64,000 nt of DNA from Athripsodes cinereus (Eukaryota > Arthropoda > Insecta > Trichoptera > Leptoceridae). The notes beneath the pieces are model-generated. The model was not told the origin of the DNA. It ran no database searches and worked only from the letters and a program-made list of their open reading frames with translations. The stretch covers positions 10,031,122-10,095,121 of the forward strand of contig OX388327.1 in assembly GCA_947579605.1 (NCBI GenBank), read 5' to 3'. Below are positions 1-16,079 of the stretch, in pieces (positions within the stretch are counted from its first letter, which is position 1; each line of letters begins with the position of its first letter). The translations under genes and the position numbers were made by a program.

Positions 1-360
1 TGAACACTGATTTAATTTTTTAAAAACTACAGTAATTACTTTACCGTAAAACAGCTGGATTAATCTTTTTGCGTCATTCTATCTATTTGCGCAAAGAAAA
101 TTCAAAGAAATCATACAATAAAGAAAAACATGATCGAAAATATGAAGAAGAAAACTACACGTACAATGTTTCAACCATGTATCAACACGGCACGTTTTCG
201 CATCACGTTCGTTCGGTTTCCAATTATTGGTACATAATCTTTTGTACATGAAAATGACGTAAAGAAATTAGCAACAATCGACATATTTATGGATTTGCAT
301 CAAATATAAAACTGCTTACTGGGGTTGTTTTTGTCAAGGTTGCGATACTTTTAAAGACAT

Positions 361-367
361 TATAAAA
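361..367 (+). promoter_or_regulatory. TATA-box candidate
   Basis: TATAAAA lies 79 bases upstream of the ATG at 446 and would place transcription start near 390-395. No other TATA-like string sits closer to the start codon. The assignment depends on position and sequence only. Confidence 0.45.
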
Positions 368-445
368 ACACAACAGAGAGTTTTGAAACCATTGTGTAGT
401 GGCACTGCTCCGAGATAAGGAAAAGGAGAATAGTTTAGAAAAAAA

Positions 446-2645
446 ATGTATTTAAAAATAGTTTATTTCTCTTTTATACTTTTGGAATTTTTATGTCGGG
501 TATGTATGAGATTCAATACACTTACAAATTTATCATTATTTACGAGTATTTTTATGGATCCTTGTGGCCACTAAAATAACATTTAATAGGCACTTACATG
601 CACAAGTGATGTGATAAAAGTAAATAGAGTATCTATGCTATTAAATTTCATACACTATTTTGGTTTGTAAAATTGATTCGTGATTACAGATTTCTGCAGA
701 ATGCGATGTGAAAAGGGTAGCGAGATCCAGCGATGATTCAGCTGATAGACTAAAGTTTTACGTGGAATGTCCAGCAGCTGCTGATCCGATGGTGTCGATG
801 GCATCGGAAAATGAGCCAATTCAACTTAATTCTAAATTAGGAAAACTACTGAAATTACCAGAAATCAAGAAACCATCGATTAAAAACCCCCTATTTGCGA
901 AAAATGCTATACATTTGGACAAAATAAATATTCCTGATGTGAATACAAAACCAGAAATGCCAACATTAAATTTCAACGACTTAAAGAACATTCGAAGCCC
1001 TCTTTCAGATCTACTTAGCAAATTGCCGAAACCAAAAATAAACATTCCTCCTCAAAATGCACCAAATTTTGCAGAGGCATCAGAACAAATATCTAATAAT
1101 TTACGAAACCTTCTTGACGGACCTCAACCAAATGGAAGGTTTAATAGTGCTTTAAGGGATCTTATACTTGCAAGGCGGAAAAATCAAGATTTAAGTCCCA
1201 GTCCATCCGATATTATAGCAAATAAAGAACCTGAAGAATTCGAAGAACAAGAACCTGAACCAGAACTGTCACTGACTGAAAAATTGAAGGTGATGGCAGA
1301 AAAACAGCGGAAAGCATTAGAAGAAAAAATTGCTGCTGCTAAAATGAAATTGCCAAACTTAAAAGGATTGCGCAATGTAGATGATACGGAAGAGGGAGCT
1401 TCAAATGACATAGTTTCTCAAGCACTACCAGAAGAAAATTCCGGACTACAAAATGCCCTCTCTGAAAAAGCTAGAGTTTTAAGGGAGAAGATAATAAGCC
1501 CTTTGAAACGCAATCTAGAAAAGGAACAATCAATTTTTCCTAAAATGAATGCAAAACAATCATTACCTAATACTGACATCTCTCAGATTGAACCAAAACC
1601 ATCTCGATTAGATAACTTAGCCGAAAAAACGAAAACAATCGCACGAAAATTAAAAAAGTTGATCGATTTGGATATAGAAGAGGACAGGGATGGTGTGATG
1701 AGGTCAAAAGATCAGAAAGAGTTAGTAAGATCTGACTTAGCACCAAAATTCCAACCAATACAAGAATCGGAAAGAAACGCAGTAGCAGAAAAGAATCTAC
1801 CATTGGCAGATAAATTAAAAAAAATAATGAGCCAAAATCCTCAAAGGGCAGTGTCCACTTTGGCAAAAAGACAAAAAGATGATCCCATAATAAGTGCATC
1901 AAACCCTGAAGTGATTTCAGATTCAACTGCTGATAAGCTTTCAATTCCAAAAACTAAAATGGCAGAACGAGTTCAAATAATAGCTGATAGAATAAAAAAT
2001 GCCATACAGTCTGCTTCTGATGTAAGTAAAATGCGATCATCAAATGACTTAGATTCTGAAGTTGATAACTCAAACGTAGAAGAAGTTGTGGCAGAAGCAC
2101 CAGAAGACTTAGAAGAAGACATGGAAGGAGCAAAGTCTGATGCAGTAGTTCAAGAAGTACCTAATGATGATATTATCGATCTAACAAAAGAAGGAAGTAA
2201 GAGTGCCGATATATGCAAATGCATAAGAGTTGCATTCCCTGAAAAGTTTGAAAATGGGCATTTTGTGATGGGATCAAAAAGTGATGACGCAGTGACTAGT
2301 CCATCAGAAAATGAAGATGAAATATCTTTGATTCCAAAATTTAACAAAATAGCGGGCAATTCTAAACTAGGAAGCAAATTGAAAAATATCTTTAGAAGTA
2401 GAGGGGATGACCTCGCTACCATGGCTGATGAATCTAGACCTGCCTTTGCCCGTGCTCCAGCTGGCTTAGAAACAGAATTGTCACAAGTAGAAAGGGCAAA
2501 GATGGCAGATCAGGGAATCAGGAGTCTATTAGAATTTGTAAAAATTGTAGACCAAGTCGATCAATATATTACAACTAAAGCTAGAAGAGCCATATCACGA
2601 CTAGCCACTGTGCTATCTGAAGATGAAGATGCGAGACTATTATAA
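446..2645 (+). CDS. secreted Lys/Glu-rich repetitive protein, unrecognised
   Basis: Two exons, 446-499 and 690-2645, give a protein of 669 residues. Exon 1 encodes 18 residues (MYLKIVYFSFILLEFLCR) and ends at a GTATGT donor. The acceptor TTACAG keeps phase 0 and adds ISAECD, so residues 1 to about 21 read as a signal peptide. Without this exon the long frame has no ATG near its start. The mature chain is rich in Lys, Glu, Ser and Leu and has very few cysteines (ECD, VECP and a late ICKC). It carries spaced amphipathic segments starting L/M-A/S/T-E/D-K/R near residues 210, 275, 327, 390 and 442, about 52-65 residues apart. A stretch near residues 39-60 (SKLGKLLKL) resembles one near 570 (SKLGSKLKNIF). 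Several basic pairs could be processing sites. I do not recognise the family. Secretion is well supported; any function would be a guess. Confidence 0.82.
500..689 (+). other. intron of the secreted-protein gene
   Basis: The donor is CGG|GTATGT and the acceptor TGATTACAG|ATT. Both flanking codons are whole (phase 0). A second AG ten bases further in would put the frame into an immediate stop, which decides the acceptor. Confidence 0.75.
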
Positions 2646-2849
2646 AACTTATTTAAAAGTCTTCAGCGATATGAAGATAAGTTTATCCACCATCTCTCTT
2701 ATTGAAGATACTTGGATAAAAAACTTTTAATTATTTACCTACTAAAAAAATGTAAATAAGGCTGATTTAGTTATAATACTGTAAATTAGATAATAAGACC
2801 CTAATTTATTTTGTATATTGTAAACTTATTTAATATTTATTGTTAATTT

Positions 2850-2855
2850 AATAAA
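2850..2855 (+). terminator. polyadenylation signal AATAAA
   Basis: AATAAA lies about 205 bases after the stop codon at 2645, in an AT-rich 3' UTR, followed by ACAATACTATGAC and a T/A run. It is the most plausible cleavage signal for the secreted-protein gene. Confidence 0.5.
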
Positions 2856-2888
2856 TAATACAATACTATGACTTTTTTTAAAAAAAAA

Positions 2889-3055
2889 AAGATATATCTG
2901 GGTTTTCTTATAAACCCAAATACAACCTTATACACCTTTCACAGTAAGCTAAAAGCATAGGGAGGTAAAAAGGGAGTTTGACGGCACCTGGGATCGAACC
3001 ACGGACCCCTGTCTACGAGGCAGAGATTCTACCTCCAGGCTACCGATTGAACGAA
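2889..3055 (-). mobile_element. tRNA-derived SINE, copy 1
   Basis: Read on the minus strand, a tRNA-like head with box-A-like TAGCCTGGAGG and box B GGTTCGATCCC is followed by a unique body and a hairpin-like tail (AAACCCAGATATATC). The same arrangement recurs at 4329-4489, 60541-60707 and 63947-64000. RNA polymerase III promoter boxes are the hallmark of tRNA-derived SINEs. Confidence 0.75.
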
Positions 3056-3353
3056 CATGTTTTAGCTAATATGATATTTCTGAAACAGAAGATATTTTGT
3101 TTTAAAGAATATTTTATTGGACAACAGTATAGACACATATATCTATCTCAATAAATACCTACATAACCTAAAAATCCAATCACCCAGTTCCATAAACTAA
3201 CAATTCAAAAATTCCAATATTCTGTAATTAAGTGCTCCGCAACCTTTTCTCATCTACGGCACACCAAAATTCTTCCTTGAATTCCGCGGCACACCAAAAG
3301 CTAAAATATGTAGGTATTCACAAATTTTACAAACAGTTTTCAACAGTTGACAC

Positions 3354-4048
3354 CAGTGTGACCAGATTTTATTTTCAAAAACTACTAAATGGCGAAGTCA
3401 AAAACTACTAAATTCTTAAAATGGTATAGGAATTTGAAGTATTTCAAGAACTCCTCGGTTTTCTTAAACAATATTTTTTCTTGCAGTACCTTTTTCTAAA
3501 ATGTACTGGGTATTTGTACCGACGATGATCAATATCGGATACTTTTCTTTTCACGAAAATTTCTACCCCCCCGTCGCCGAATTTTCAAAATGGTATAGGA
3601 ATTTGAAGTATTTCAAAAACTCCTCGGTTTTCTTCAACAATATTTTCAAGCAGTACCTTTTTCTAAAATGTACCGGGTATTTGTACCGACGATGATCAAT
3701 ATCGGATACTTTTCTTTTCACGAAGATTTCTACCCCCCCGTCGCCGAATTTTCAAAATGGTATAGGAATTTGAAGTATTTCAAAAACTCCTCGGTTTTCT
3801 TCAACAATATTTTCACGCAGTACCTTTTTCTAAAATGTACTCGTTACTTGTACCGACAATTATTTTTGAATCAGTAAGTATCGGGTATTTTCCCAAGTAC
3901 CCGATAATTTATCTACCAATTACCGACTGAATACAAAAACTACCAAAAACTACTAAAAACTACCAAAGAAAAAAAAACTACTAAACATTTTTGCCAATGC
4001 CTCAAAAACTACCAAAAAAGTAGGAAACTACCAAATCTGGTCACACTG
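3354..4048. mobile_element. non-autonomous hAT nested in the outer element
   Basis: It starts CAGTGTGACCAGAT and ends ATCTGGTCACACTG, and is flanked on both sides by the 8-bp duplication GTTGACAC (3346-3353 and 4049-4056). The terminal sequence and the 8-bp duplication are diagnostic of hAT transposition. The interior holds tandem copies of a ~168-bp unit and many CTACCAAAAA-type motifs. The short open frames at 3501-3877 are repeats of that unit, not genes. Confidence 0.85.
3419..3850. repeat. ~168-bp tandem repeat, about 2.6 copies
   Basis: The string TGGTATAGG recurs at 3422, 3591 and 3758, with near-identical sequence between (CTCCTCGGTTTTCTT, CCCCCCGTCGCCGAATTTT). The array lies wholly inside the nested hAT element. 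Confidence 0.85.
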
Positions 4049-4328
4049 GTTGACACCAGGCGCTGGGGGATCATTGAAAAATTATTGTTATAATAATTAT
4101 TCTATACAATATTTTAAATTATAATTTGTCATTGTGCATTAAATACATAACGAAAAATTGTAAAATTTCAAATATATTGTATATGACCACGGCACACCTA
4201 TTCGGCTCACGGCACACCGGTTGCGGAGCACTGCTACTGTAATACACCATACCAAATTTTGATACACCATATTAGTCAACCCAAACTATTCTAATGTAAA
4301 AAATATTTTAAGATATTTTTTTTTTAAA

Positions 4329-4489
4329 AGATATATCTGGGTTTGTTATAAACCCAAATACAACCTTATACACCTTTCACACTAAGCTAAAAGCTTGTGC
4401 CGTGAAAGGGGAGTTTGCCGGCACCTGGGATCGAACCAAGGACCCCTTGCTCTGGAGGCCGAGACTCTACCTCCAGGCTACCGACGAAC
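4329..4489 (-). mobile_element. tRNA-derived SINE, copy 2
   Basis: Same head, body and tail as the copy at 2889, with box B GGTTCGATCCC on the minus strand. The head ends GAGTTCGTCGGTAGCC, matching the copies at 60.6 and 63.9 kb. Confidence 0.78.
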
Positions 4490-4494
4490 TCTGT

Positions 4495-5945
4495 TTTTCT
4501 TTGGGAACTAATTATTTGTTCGGCTATTAATCCATTCGTTGGGCAAAAAAAAATCAGCATTTAAGTCATTTGCGCAGCAAACAATGTTTTCATCGGCAAT
4601 AAATAAAAAATAATCGCAACACTTGTTTTACAAACAAACTTGGTTATATCAGCACAACAAAATAATTAATTGACCAGAAGAATTGTTATTTGAGCAGCAG
4701 AATTATTATTTGAGCAGCAGAATTATTATTTGAGCAGCAGAATTATTATTTGACCGGCAGAAAATATTAGATAAACAATATTTTTCACACACCGATTTAC
4801 CTTCGGATCCACATGAAGTTTTTGTGATTTCTTACCAAATTAATGATGACTACGAAAATAATGCCAGTTTCCGCTTTGCTATATTAACGAAATATCTAAC
4901 TGAAATGTCAAAAAAACGCTAGAATCGTTGCTAGATGCTACATATAAAATCACATAAAAAGATAAATAAATAAATAAATAAATAAAGCTTTATTGGCATC
5001 AATATATAATGTGTACATGTTTTTTGTTCCAATAAACTACCAAAAGGCGGGCTTATCGCATATGCGATTTCTTCCAGCCAACCCGAAAAAATAAAATAAT
5101 AAATAAATAAAAATAAAACAATAGAAAAAACATATAGATAAAAGTAAATAAAAACAAGATGCTAAAAAAAACTACAAATGAGATATATAATAAAAACAAG
5201 ATAAAATATAAAAAGCACACATACAACAAGAATAGGAAGGGAAGGGGAAAAGGAGAGGATCTGCTCGGCGTAATTATTACGTGAAAGTTTAAAAAGTAAA
5301 AAAAAAAAAAAAGAATTCGAAAAATGTGTATGAAGACTAGAGACAATTAATTTGTTTACGAAATGAATATAATGTTGAAGAAGTACGAACCTTATGTGGG
5401 AGTCTGTTCCAAAGCCTCGCACCATGAACAGTAAATGAATCCGTATAAAAACTAGAATGATGAGGTGGGATGGATAGAAGATTATTTGTAGCTGAACGAA
5501 GTGACAAACCGTGTGATTGTAAGAAGACAAATCTTTCCTTTAGATAAGAGGGTGTGACTGGATCGAAGAGAATTTTAAAAAGAAGAGAGAGAATATGAAC
5601 ATCTCTACGCTGGTACTACATACAAAGATTTATTATTTGAACAAGATTAAAAATTTAGCTTTCACAAGTATAATTAAAATTAGCTCACAGTTTGCTGCTC
5701 ATTTATTTATTTTGCTGCACAAATAATCATTATGCTGGTCAAATAATAATTTTGCTGGTCGATTAAATTTAGAGTTTTACAATATCATATTATTTGCAAT
5801 ACAAATATAATTTTCTCGCTGGGCATAAGTAGCATATCAAAATGATATATTTGTCGACAGAATACATTTTTCTGCTGAACAAAACTTCAATATTATGCTG
5901 ATCGTTTAAATGATAGCCTTTTTCTTTTAGTAAAATATTTCAAGT
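4495..5945. repeat. foldback-like element with CAGCAGAATTATT repeats
   Basis: The left part (4665-4760) has four direct copies of a ~24-bp unit containing TTATTTGAGCAGCAG. The right part (5690-5900) has the same motif inverted (GCTGGTCAAATAATAATT). The arrangement suggests one transposon whose centre was later split by a LINE (4970-5617). I could not define exact ends or a target duplication. Confidence 0.4.
4970..5617 (-). mobile_element. 5'-truncated LINE, C-terminal reverse-transcriptase tail
   Basis: On the minus strand a frame runs without a stop from about 5612 to 5337. It contains LPHKVRTSSTLYSFRKQ preceded by GARLWN and FYTDSFTVHG, the typical end of a LINE ORF2 (LWN-x-LP-x-x-VR-x-S). 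The untranslated tail carries the GCGATAAG/TTGGAAGA-type 3' end motif and finishes in a (TTTA)n run at 4965-4985. The rest of ORF2 is missing, as expected for incomplete target-primed reverse transcription. Confidence 0.75.
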
Positions 5946-5958
5946 TATTGGTCTATGG

Positions 5959-6150
5959 CAGCGGTTGCCAAATTTTTTGACCTCACGAACCATTAAATTC
6001 ATAATTCAAATCCCGCAGACCACTAATAGGATTTTTTAAGTGTTAAATATATTTATAAAAAAAATATGAAGCATAACATAACAGGATGAGTAAGTATATT
6101 TCACATTTTTCTGCAAACCAGTGAAATTTTCACCACTTTGGCGCCCACTA
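5959..6150. mobile_element. short hAT MITE
   Basis: The element starts CAGCGGTTGCCAAA and ends TTTGGCGCCCACTA. It is flanked by the 8-bp duplication GTCTATGG at 5951-5958 and 6151-6158. It is 192 bp long with no coding capacity. Confidence 0.8.
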
Positions 6151-6674
6151 GTCTATGGAACTGTCTATATGAAGGTATTAAATAAAACTACAATTTAGAA
6201 AAGTTATATATAAAATACTTTTTATTTAATTAATAATTATTATAAATAGGTAAGAAGATATAATTTACAAGGCAAAAAAATACTTAAATGTTTATAAGTC
6301 CAACCAAAACCGTGTACATTATGATGATGTTCAACCAATATAAGTTTATGTAGGGAAAACTTCAATCCGCATCATACAATAAGGCAGATTTATATTCTAT
6401 CATACGCACACACAATGAAATCAAGTTTTTTTGAAGTTTCAATCAAAAGTAAAAAGGCAAATAAAGATACCAGCGCTGAATGTTATTCAAAATAGTGTAG
6501 GGCAATGACCCAGGCTCAGTTTAAAAAGAAACATAAATCAAATAAAAAAAAAAACAAACAAAAATCGTACAAGTAATATATTAAATGGTTTAGTAAAAAT
6601 AAGTCTCTTAAAGTATAATTCTGCCCTTCACTGTGGTCGGTAGCAGTGGATAGTACCCAATTACATCACGACAG

Positions 6675-6835
6675 TCAACTGTAATACTATGTATTACCAA
6701 ATTGTGTGAGAGAATTGTCAAGTGAGGCAGCAGATAACGTGCAATATTTATCTGTCGCATCTTTCGACAACACTCTCATACAGTTACATAGTGCATAGTA
6801 CCGCAGTCAACCGTCGAAACATAATCAAGTGTTAG
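6675..6835. mobile_element. MITE with GAGAGTGTTGTCAA inverted arms, copy 1
   Basis: The left part reads ACTATGTATTACCAAATTG then TGTGAGAGAATTGTCAA. The right part is its inverse (TCGACAACACTCTCATAC then TTACATAGTGCATAGT). The second copy at 8462-8612 has the same architecture, so this is a mobile family rather than a chance hairpin. Confidence 0.6.
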
Positions 6836-6839
6836 TTAA

Positions 6840-8400
6840 CCTGCAGTTATTGCCCGAATTCGTTGCAAGGTGTCGTAGCCTACCATGTGTAAGTATTGAA
6901 AACGTTAAACATATAAGGAAAAAAGAGATTTAAAAACTGTAATGAAACTCAAATCAGTAACGATGATATTGCTGCAGTATGTGGTCTTAATAAAATAAAG
7001 CAGGAGTCTGACAGTCAGCAAAAAAGACACTGAACAAAAGTCCATACATACTAAAGAAAAAACTTAAAATGCAAATGAATAATGTGTGGAAAAGAAAAAC
7101 GAACCTTCAGTTCGTTCAATACGAAATAAATTAACTTTCTCTTTCTTCATTATTTCTAGTCACGAATGTGAATCATTTATAAGTATCTAAAATTACTCAC
7201 AAAAGAGAACAAATTATATAAAAAAAATTAACGTAATCCACGTTTTGTCGACACTCACGGGGATCCATATTTTAAGACAATGTCAATCACAAACTTATTT
7301 TTTTGCTTGTATCGAAAATGTGATGTCACAATTATTACGAGTAATTCAAAATTTCATGCGTGAAAATGAGCAAGTTCTATTGGTAAGTTTTTAGAAACTT
7401 CGAACTATTTGAGGTTGTGATATCACAATTTCCATACAAACAATTAACGTAAGCTTGTGAATGAGCTAAAAAAAAAACAAATTATACAACATCTACGTAC
7501 AATTTTATAATATCGTCCTGCTGAACATTACCATATAATTCAGTTACTCAAAAATTCAAAACCATACTTAAACCGATCTCCCAGTGAGAAATCAGAAACC
7601 TTATATGCATAAGCTTAAATATAATATTTTTCAGCCTAAAATATAGAAATAAAAAATCCACATTTTAAATGTTCAATTATTCATATTAATTCACAATAAT
7701 ATCTTCATTCAATTCCTGAAAATGTTTCATTTTTTCACTAACTAAACAATGGACAATTTGTAAAATATTAGCAATGAAAATTTATTTGTCATAAACGCAC
7801 TCTATTACAAAATACAATATATCTGACAGTGCAAGCGAAACAACCTTAGACGACAAACATCAAATTTTACAGTATACACAAATACAAATGAAGAATGATC
7901 TCATTTTAGAAAAATAAAAATAATTTGTGTATTATTGATTGAGAAAAGGACTTCCTGCTTGTACGCACAGTTATTATCACTTTTTTTAAATCAATAATGT
8001 CCTTTTTTTGTCCATACTGTAAAATTTTGTTATTTCTAATAAGGTATTTTCGCTCGCACATAAAAATAAGTAGTGTAACACTAACCAAACACAGCACCAT
8101 TGTTAATATTACGACACAAATTCCTTATTCTTAATAAATTTTCATACATGACAGACACAGATTTCAGTCGATAATAAAAAAAAAATGTGTATAGACAATT
8201 CACATAGACTTCAGCATTCAGTTTAACATTTTTGCCATACGGTTTATTGCTATTGTATTGACTATGAAAAGATCCGAAATTGATGCTGATACACCTTTTT
8301 ACAAAAACGTTTATTTACCAAATTAAGTTTTAACCATCACATTAGTTAAACATATGAAGCTAAATTCTAATGACAATACACAGCACGTTTTTTTGCAAAA
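6840..8400. other. no recognisable feature
   Basis: AT-rich DNA with stops in all frames. The frame at 7906-8100 (-) has no signal, domain or splice context. I see no repeat I can name here. Confidence 0.5.
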
Positions 8401-8461
8401 TGAATCTTACAGTACGATTCTGCGCGCTGCCGGAGATGACAACTGATTTGTAACCATAACT

Positions 8462-8612
8462 AATTAAATTATTATGCAGTACATAATTGTGTGAGAGTGT
8501 TGTCAAATAAAGTGACAAGTAACATGAAATTGTGCAATAGGTACTTATCTGCCATTTGACAACACTCCCATATAATTACATAGTTCATAACATTGCATTC
8601 GGAAGTGATGTA
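8462..8612. mobile_element. MITE with GAGAGTGTTGTCAA inverted arms, copy 2
   Basis: TGTGAGAGTGTTGTCAAAT at the left is answered by TTTGACAACACTCCCATAT at the right, with GTACATAATT/AATTACATAGTT outside. It matches the copy at 6675. The minus-strand frame at 8472-8711 is only this MITE. Confidence 0.65.
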
Positions 8613-9610
8613 ATCTAGCAATATCTTACATTTGCTGTTTGATATTACGATGAGGAACTGAAACATATCTTTACTTAATAAAAAACAAATAGAAATATTT
8701 GTTATTATCATAATATTGGCAGTAAACTTACTAAAATTAGTTACTGAAAAATATTAATTTTGACTAATAAATCTATGGTTTAACAATACTAATTATTCGT
8801 CATTCATAAAAAAAGAACAGATTTTTTAGAGATTTAATCAAAAATACACATATTTACTTTGCTGTGACATGTATGAATTAGAGAGAGATATCTTTATTCT
8901 TATTTGAACATTTCCAATCATTGTCATGTCTGACGACAATGTTCTAGTTAAACAAAATATATCACGGCAACTAAATATGGACAAATCTAAGTAAGTCTCA
9001 CAGTCAATGAATGTTATATATCTTATAAGGCAATCTTTTCACAAATTCACACACCTTCTACAACAAACAATTATATCAATATTGAGAGAAAGAATGAAAC
9101 AAATACCCTGGCAACTATACAGCAGCCAGCTTGGTTTTATTACCTGACCCCAATACCCGATAATAATTCAGTACTCTACCGCCATACTCAATTTATTGAC
9201 GGAGGAAGAAGACTAACTTAAAATATATATTTCTAATAATGTACAATGAACTATTCAGACCATTTCCATTTACTCATTAACAACCATATCCACATACAGT
9301 ACAAACAAATGCCCTAACTACCTTAACATCCACTTGTTTGTTTCCTACACATTTTCCTTCTCTTTACTTTTTTATATCAACATTGAGAATGAAAGGGTAA
9401 CAATATGAAACACCTCATCTTACATCACAAAGGATAACTCAACTTAACCTGAATAGGTCAGGAAAGTGGGCTCATATCTGAGTATCGTGAAACCAGTCCA
9501 GATATATGTTGTCGGGCCAAACGACAATTCATTGTTTCATCGCTAGTTGATAAAGTATAGACAGTACAGTAACGTATAAACCTAGAATTAATAATAATAA
9601 AATATATATA
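8613..9610. other. no gene seen between MITE and Cdk1 3' end
   Basis: AT-rich sequence without a convincing open frame or repeat. It may include distal Cdk1 3' flank, but nothing in it shows that. Confidence 0.45.
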
Positions 9611-9616
9611 AATGTA

Positions 9617-9622
9617 TTTATT
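9617..9622 (-). terminator. Cdk1 polyadenylation signal candidate
   Basis: AATAAA on the minus strand lies about 320 bases downstream of the Cdk1 stop. It sits just outside a small inverted-repeat element (9627-9897), so the 3' UTR would be largely transposon-derived. Confidence 0.4.
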
Positions 9623-9626
9623 TTCC

Positions 9627-9897
9627 CAGTTCCATAAACCAACACCTCTTAATATTTAACTGATTGATAACACATAGGAAGTGGTATTCTTGCAATGCGC
9701 CATATACATAAAAAAAACATAAAATTCTAGGTTTTTTATATTAAAATCACTAGAGTTTTTGACAGTCTGACAGTGTGTCAAAACTTTAACAGGCTGATGG
9801 TGACTCAAAACTTTGATGACAGGCTGACGGTGTCTCAAAACTTTGACATGCAATATCTTGGAATATTATAATTTCAAGATGTTGGCTAATGGAACTG
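9627..9897. mobile_element. MITE in the Cdk1 3' UTR region
   Basis: The ends are CAGTTCCATAAACCAAC and its inverse GTTGGCTAATGGAACTG. Inside are three imperfect ~30-bp repeats built on CAAAACTTTGACAGGCTGA (9755-9850). Similar CAGTTCCATAA termini occur at 3186 and on the large foldback at 10158-11226. Confidence 0.5.
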
Positions 9898-9942
9898 AAC
9901 AATCAATATTATTATAATACAGTGAGGGAGGGTGTGTGGGTG

Positions 9943-14646
<4,704 letters not shown>

Positions 14647-15303
14647 TCAGCTTCATATAATATTTTTGAATGAAATTATTAAAATAGATTCAAAAATTGC
14701 ACAACACGAACGCACACGGTCAACTGTCAACAATGTCTAAATCATAACGAATGTGCAATAAATTGGAAAAAATATCATATAAATAGTTCAATATACATTC
14801 ACAATACCACAAAGCGTTATAAATTATACTTACAAATAATATTATGAACAAAATAATAACTATCAATATTTAATTACAACGCCAGACCGCTTTTACGAAT
14901 TTTCAAAATCTACGGTTGTCTATAATGTTGCCAACCACAAAATATTATTCGTTGCTTCGGTAGTTTAACAAATGGTTTCGAAATCAAAATCAAATTTTAA
15001 GCTCTTATTTTATTACATACTGTCACACATTAAAAAATATTTTTATGTTAGTCATATTATTGAAACAATTGTTGTATTTAAATTTCTAAGATAATTAATT
15101 ACTTCCCTGATAATGTCCAATATATGAGGAATGAATATTGAACTGGCAATATTACTTGAATGGACACACAAAATATATATTGCCAGTGTAAATAAATAAC
15201 AGTGTAACTATCTGACATTTTTCTTAAACACATTAAATTTAACACAATATCATTACCTACCTAAATTTATTTTGTTGTGTTCAACATGAATTTACTAATT
15301 TAA

Positions 15304-15462
15304 TCCATAAAATAATAATAATAAACTTTATTGTATAAAATATTTTAACAAAAATAATTAAATTAAAACATGGTAAGTATAAATACAAATATTTTGCACA
15401 ATGGGCGAGTTTATCGTAGAGGCGCGATATCTTCCAACTAACCCAATAAAATAAAACAAAAA
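15304..15462 (-). mobile_element. LINE 3' end
   Basis: On the minus strand GGGTTAGTTGGAAGATATCG, GATAAACTCGCCCATTGTGC and a terminal AATAAAGTTTATTATTATT are visible. The same end recurs at 17872-18015, 22278-22400, 23370-23475, 24625-24755, 27235-27345, 41588-41915, 44570-44715, 53010-53150 and 62650-62760, so it is a high-copy retroelement tail. Confidence 0.65.
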
Positions 15463-15714
15463 ACAAATTGAAAACAGTGATAAAAATAAAATGCACATTA
15501 TCTTACAAAGGTACAATGTTGAAATTCACCAAAGTAGGGGGAAAAGCAAATTACGTTCTTCACTTCCTCTGCTAATTGGAAACATAGTAGGTCACTTATA
15601 TATTTTATAGAAGACAATAGAAGGGAACGGATGGACGCATTTTATTTATTTTAATAATTCACATTTTTTATATTATTATGTGTTATTCATCTATCTACTC
15701 ATTTTATAGTCTGT

Positions 15715-15784
15715 ACGCGACTAACTTCGCGCTCTCTACATTGATTTTGTGTGTTGAGAGCGCGAAATTAGTCGCGTACAAGCT
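15715..15784. repeat. hairpin with TAGTCGCG arms
   Basis: GTACGCGACTAACTTCGCG and its inverse CGCGAAATTAGTCGCGTAC surround CTCTCTACATTG...GTTGAGAG. It is a compact inverted repeat of about 65 bases, resembling the other palindromic MITEs in the window. Confidence 0.6.
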
Positions 15785-15878
15785 ATAATACAAGAGTTTT
15801 GAAAAAGTAATAATTTTGGCAGCTTTAAAAAGTCGATAATCTTCAAACTGTTACGCGGAGCTCCGGGGCATTGCCCAG

Positions 15879-16074
15879 AGGCCTGATTCAACAACACACT
15901 TTCGTCTCACGTTCCCGCTCCGTTTCGGGTGCAGACGATGTTGCAAGCAAGTGTCAAATTCGTTGCTAAGATACACAATAGTTACGAAAATTAACACTTT
16001 AGCGCACCATCGTCTGCACCCGAACGCTAACGGAGCGGGAACGTGACGCGATAGTGTGTTGTTGACTCAGGCCT
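15879..16074. mobile_element. palindromic MITE ending AGGCCTGA
   Basis: AGGCCTGATTCAACAACACAC at the left mirrors GTGTGTTGTTGACTCAGGCCT at the right. The arms contain ACGTTCCCGCTCCGTT and GGGTGCAGACGATG in both orientations. The length is 196 bp and GC content is higher than the surroundings. It resembles the elements at 49724-49914 and 59456-59640. Confidence 0.75.
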
Positions 16075-16079
16075 CACTC

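Larger units (their letters stand above)
3231..4232. mobile_element. hAT-like non-autonomous element (outer)
   Basis: The terminal inverted repeats are AGTGCTCCGCAACC at 3231 and GGTTGCGGAGCACT ending at 4232. Each is followed inward by repeated GGCACACC motifs. A possible 7-8 bp duplication (CTGTAAT) lies at both flanks but is offset by a few bases. A second hAT element (3354-4048) is inserted inside. No transposase coding is visible. Confidence 0.6.

Noticed and set aside
69..251. 60-codon frame at the start of the window
   Set aside because: Short, charged, with no family signal, and upstream of the candidate promoter of the first gene.
1567..1950. 127-codon minus frame
   Set aside because: It lies entirely inside the secreted-protein exon on the opposite strand and is a shadow frame.
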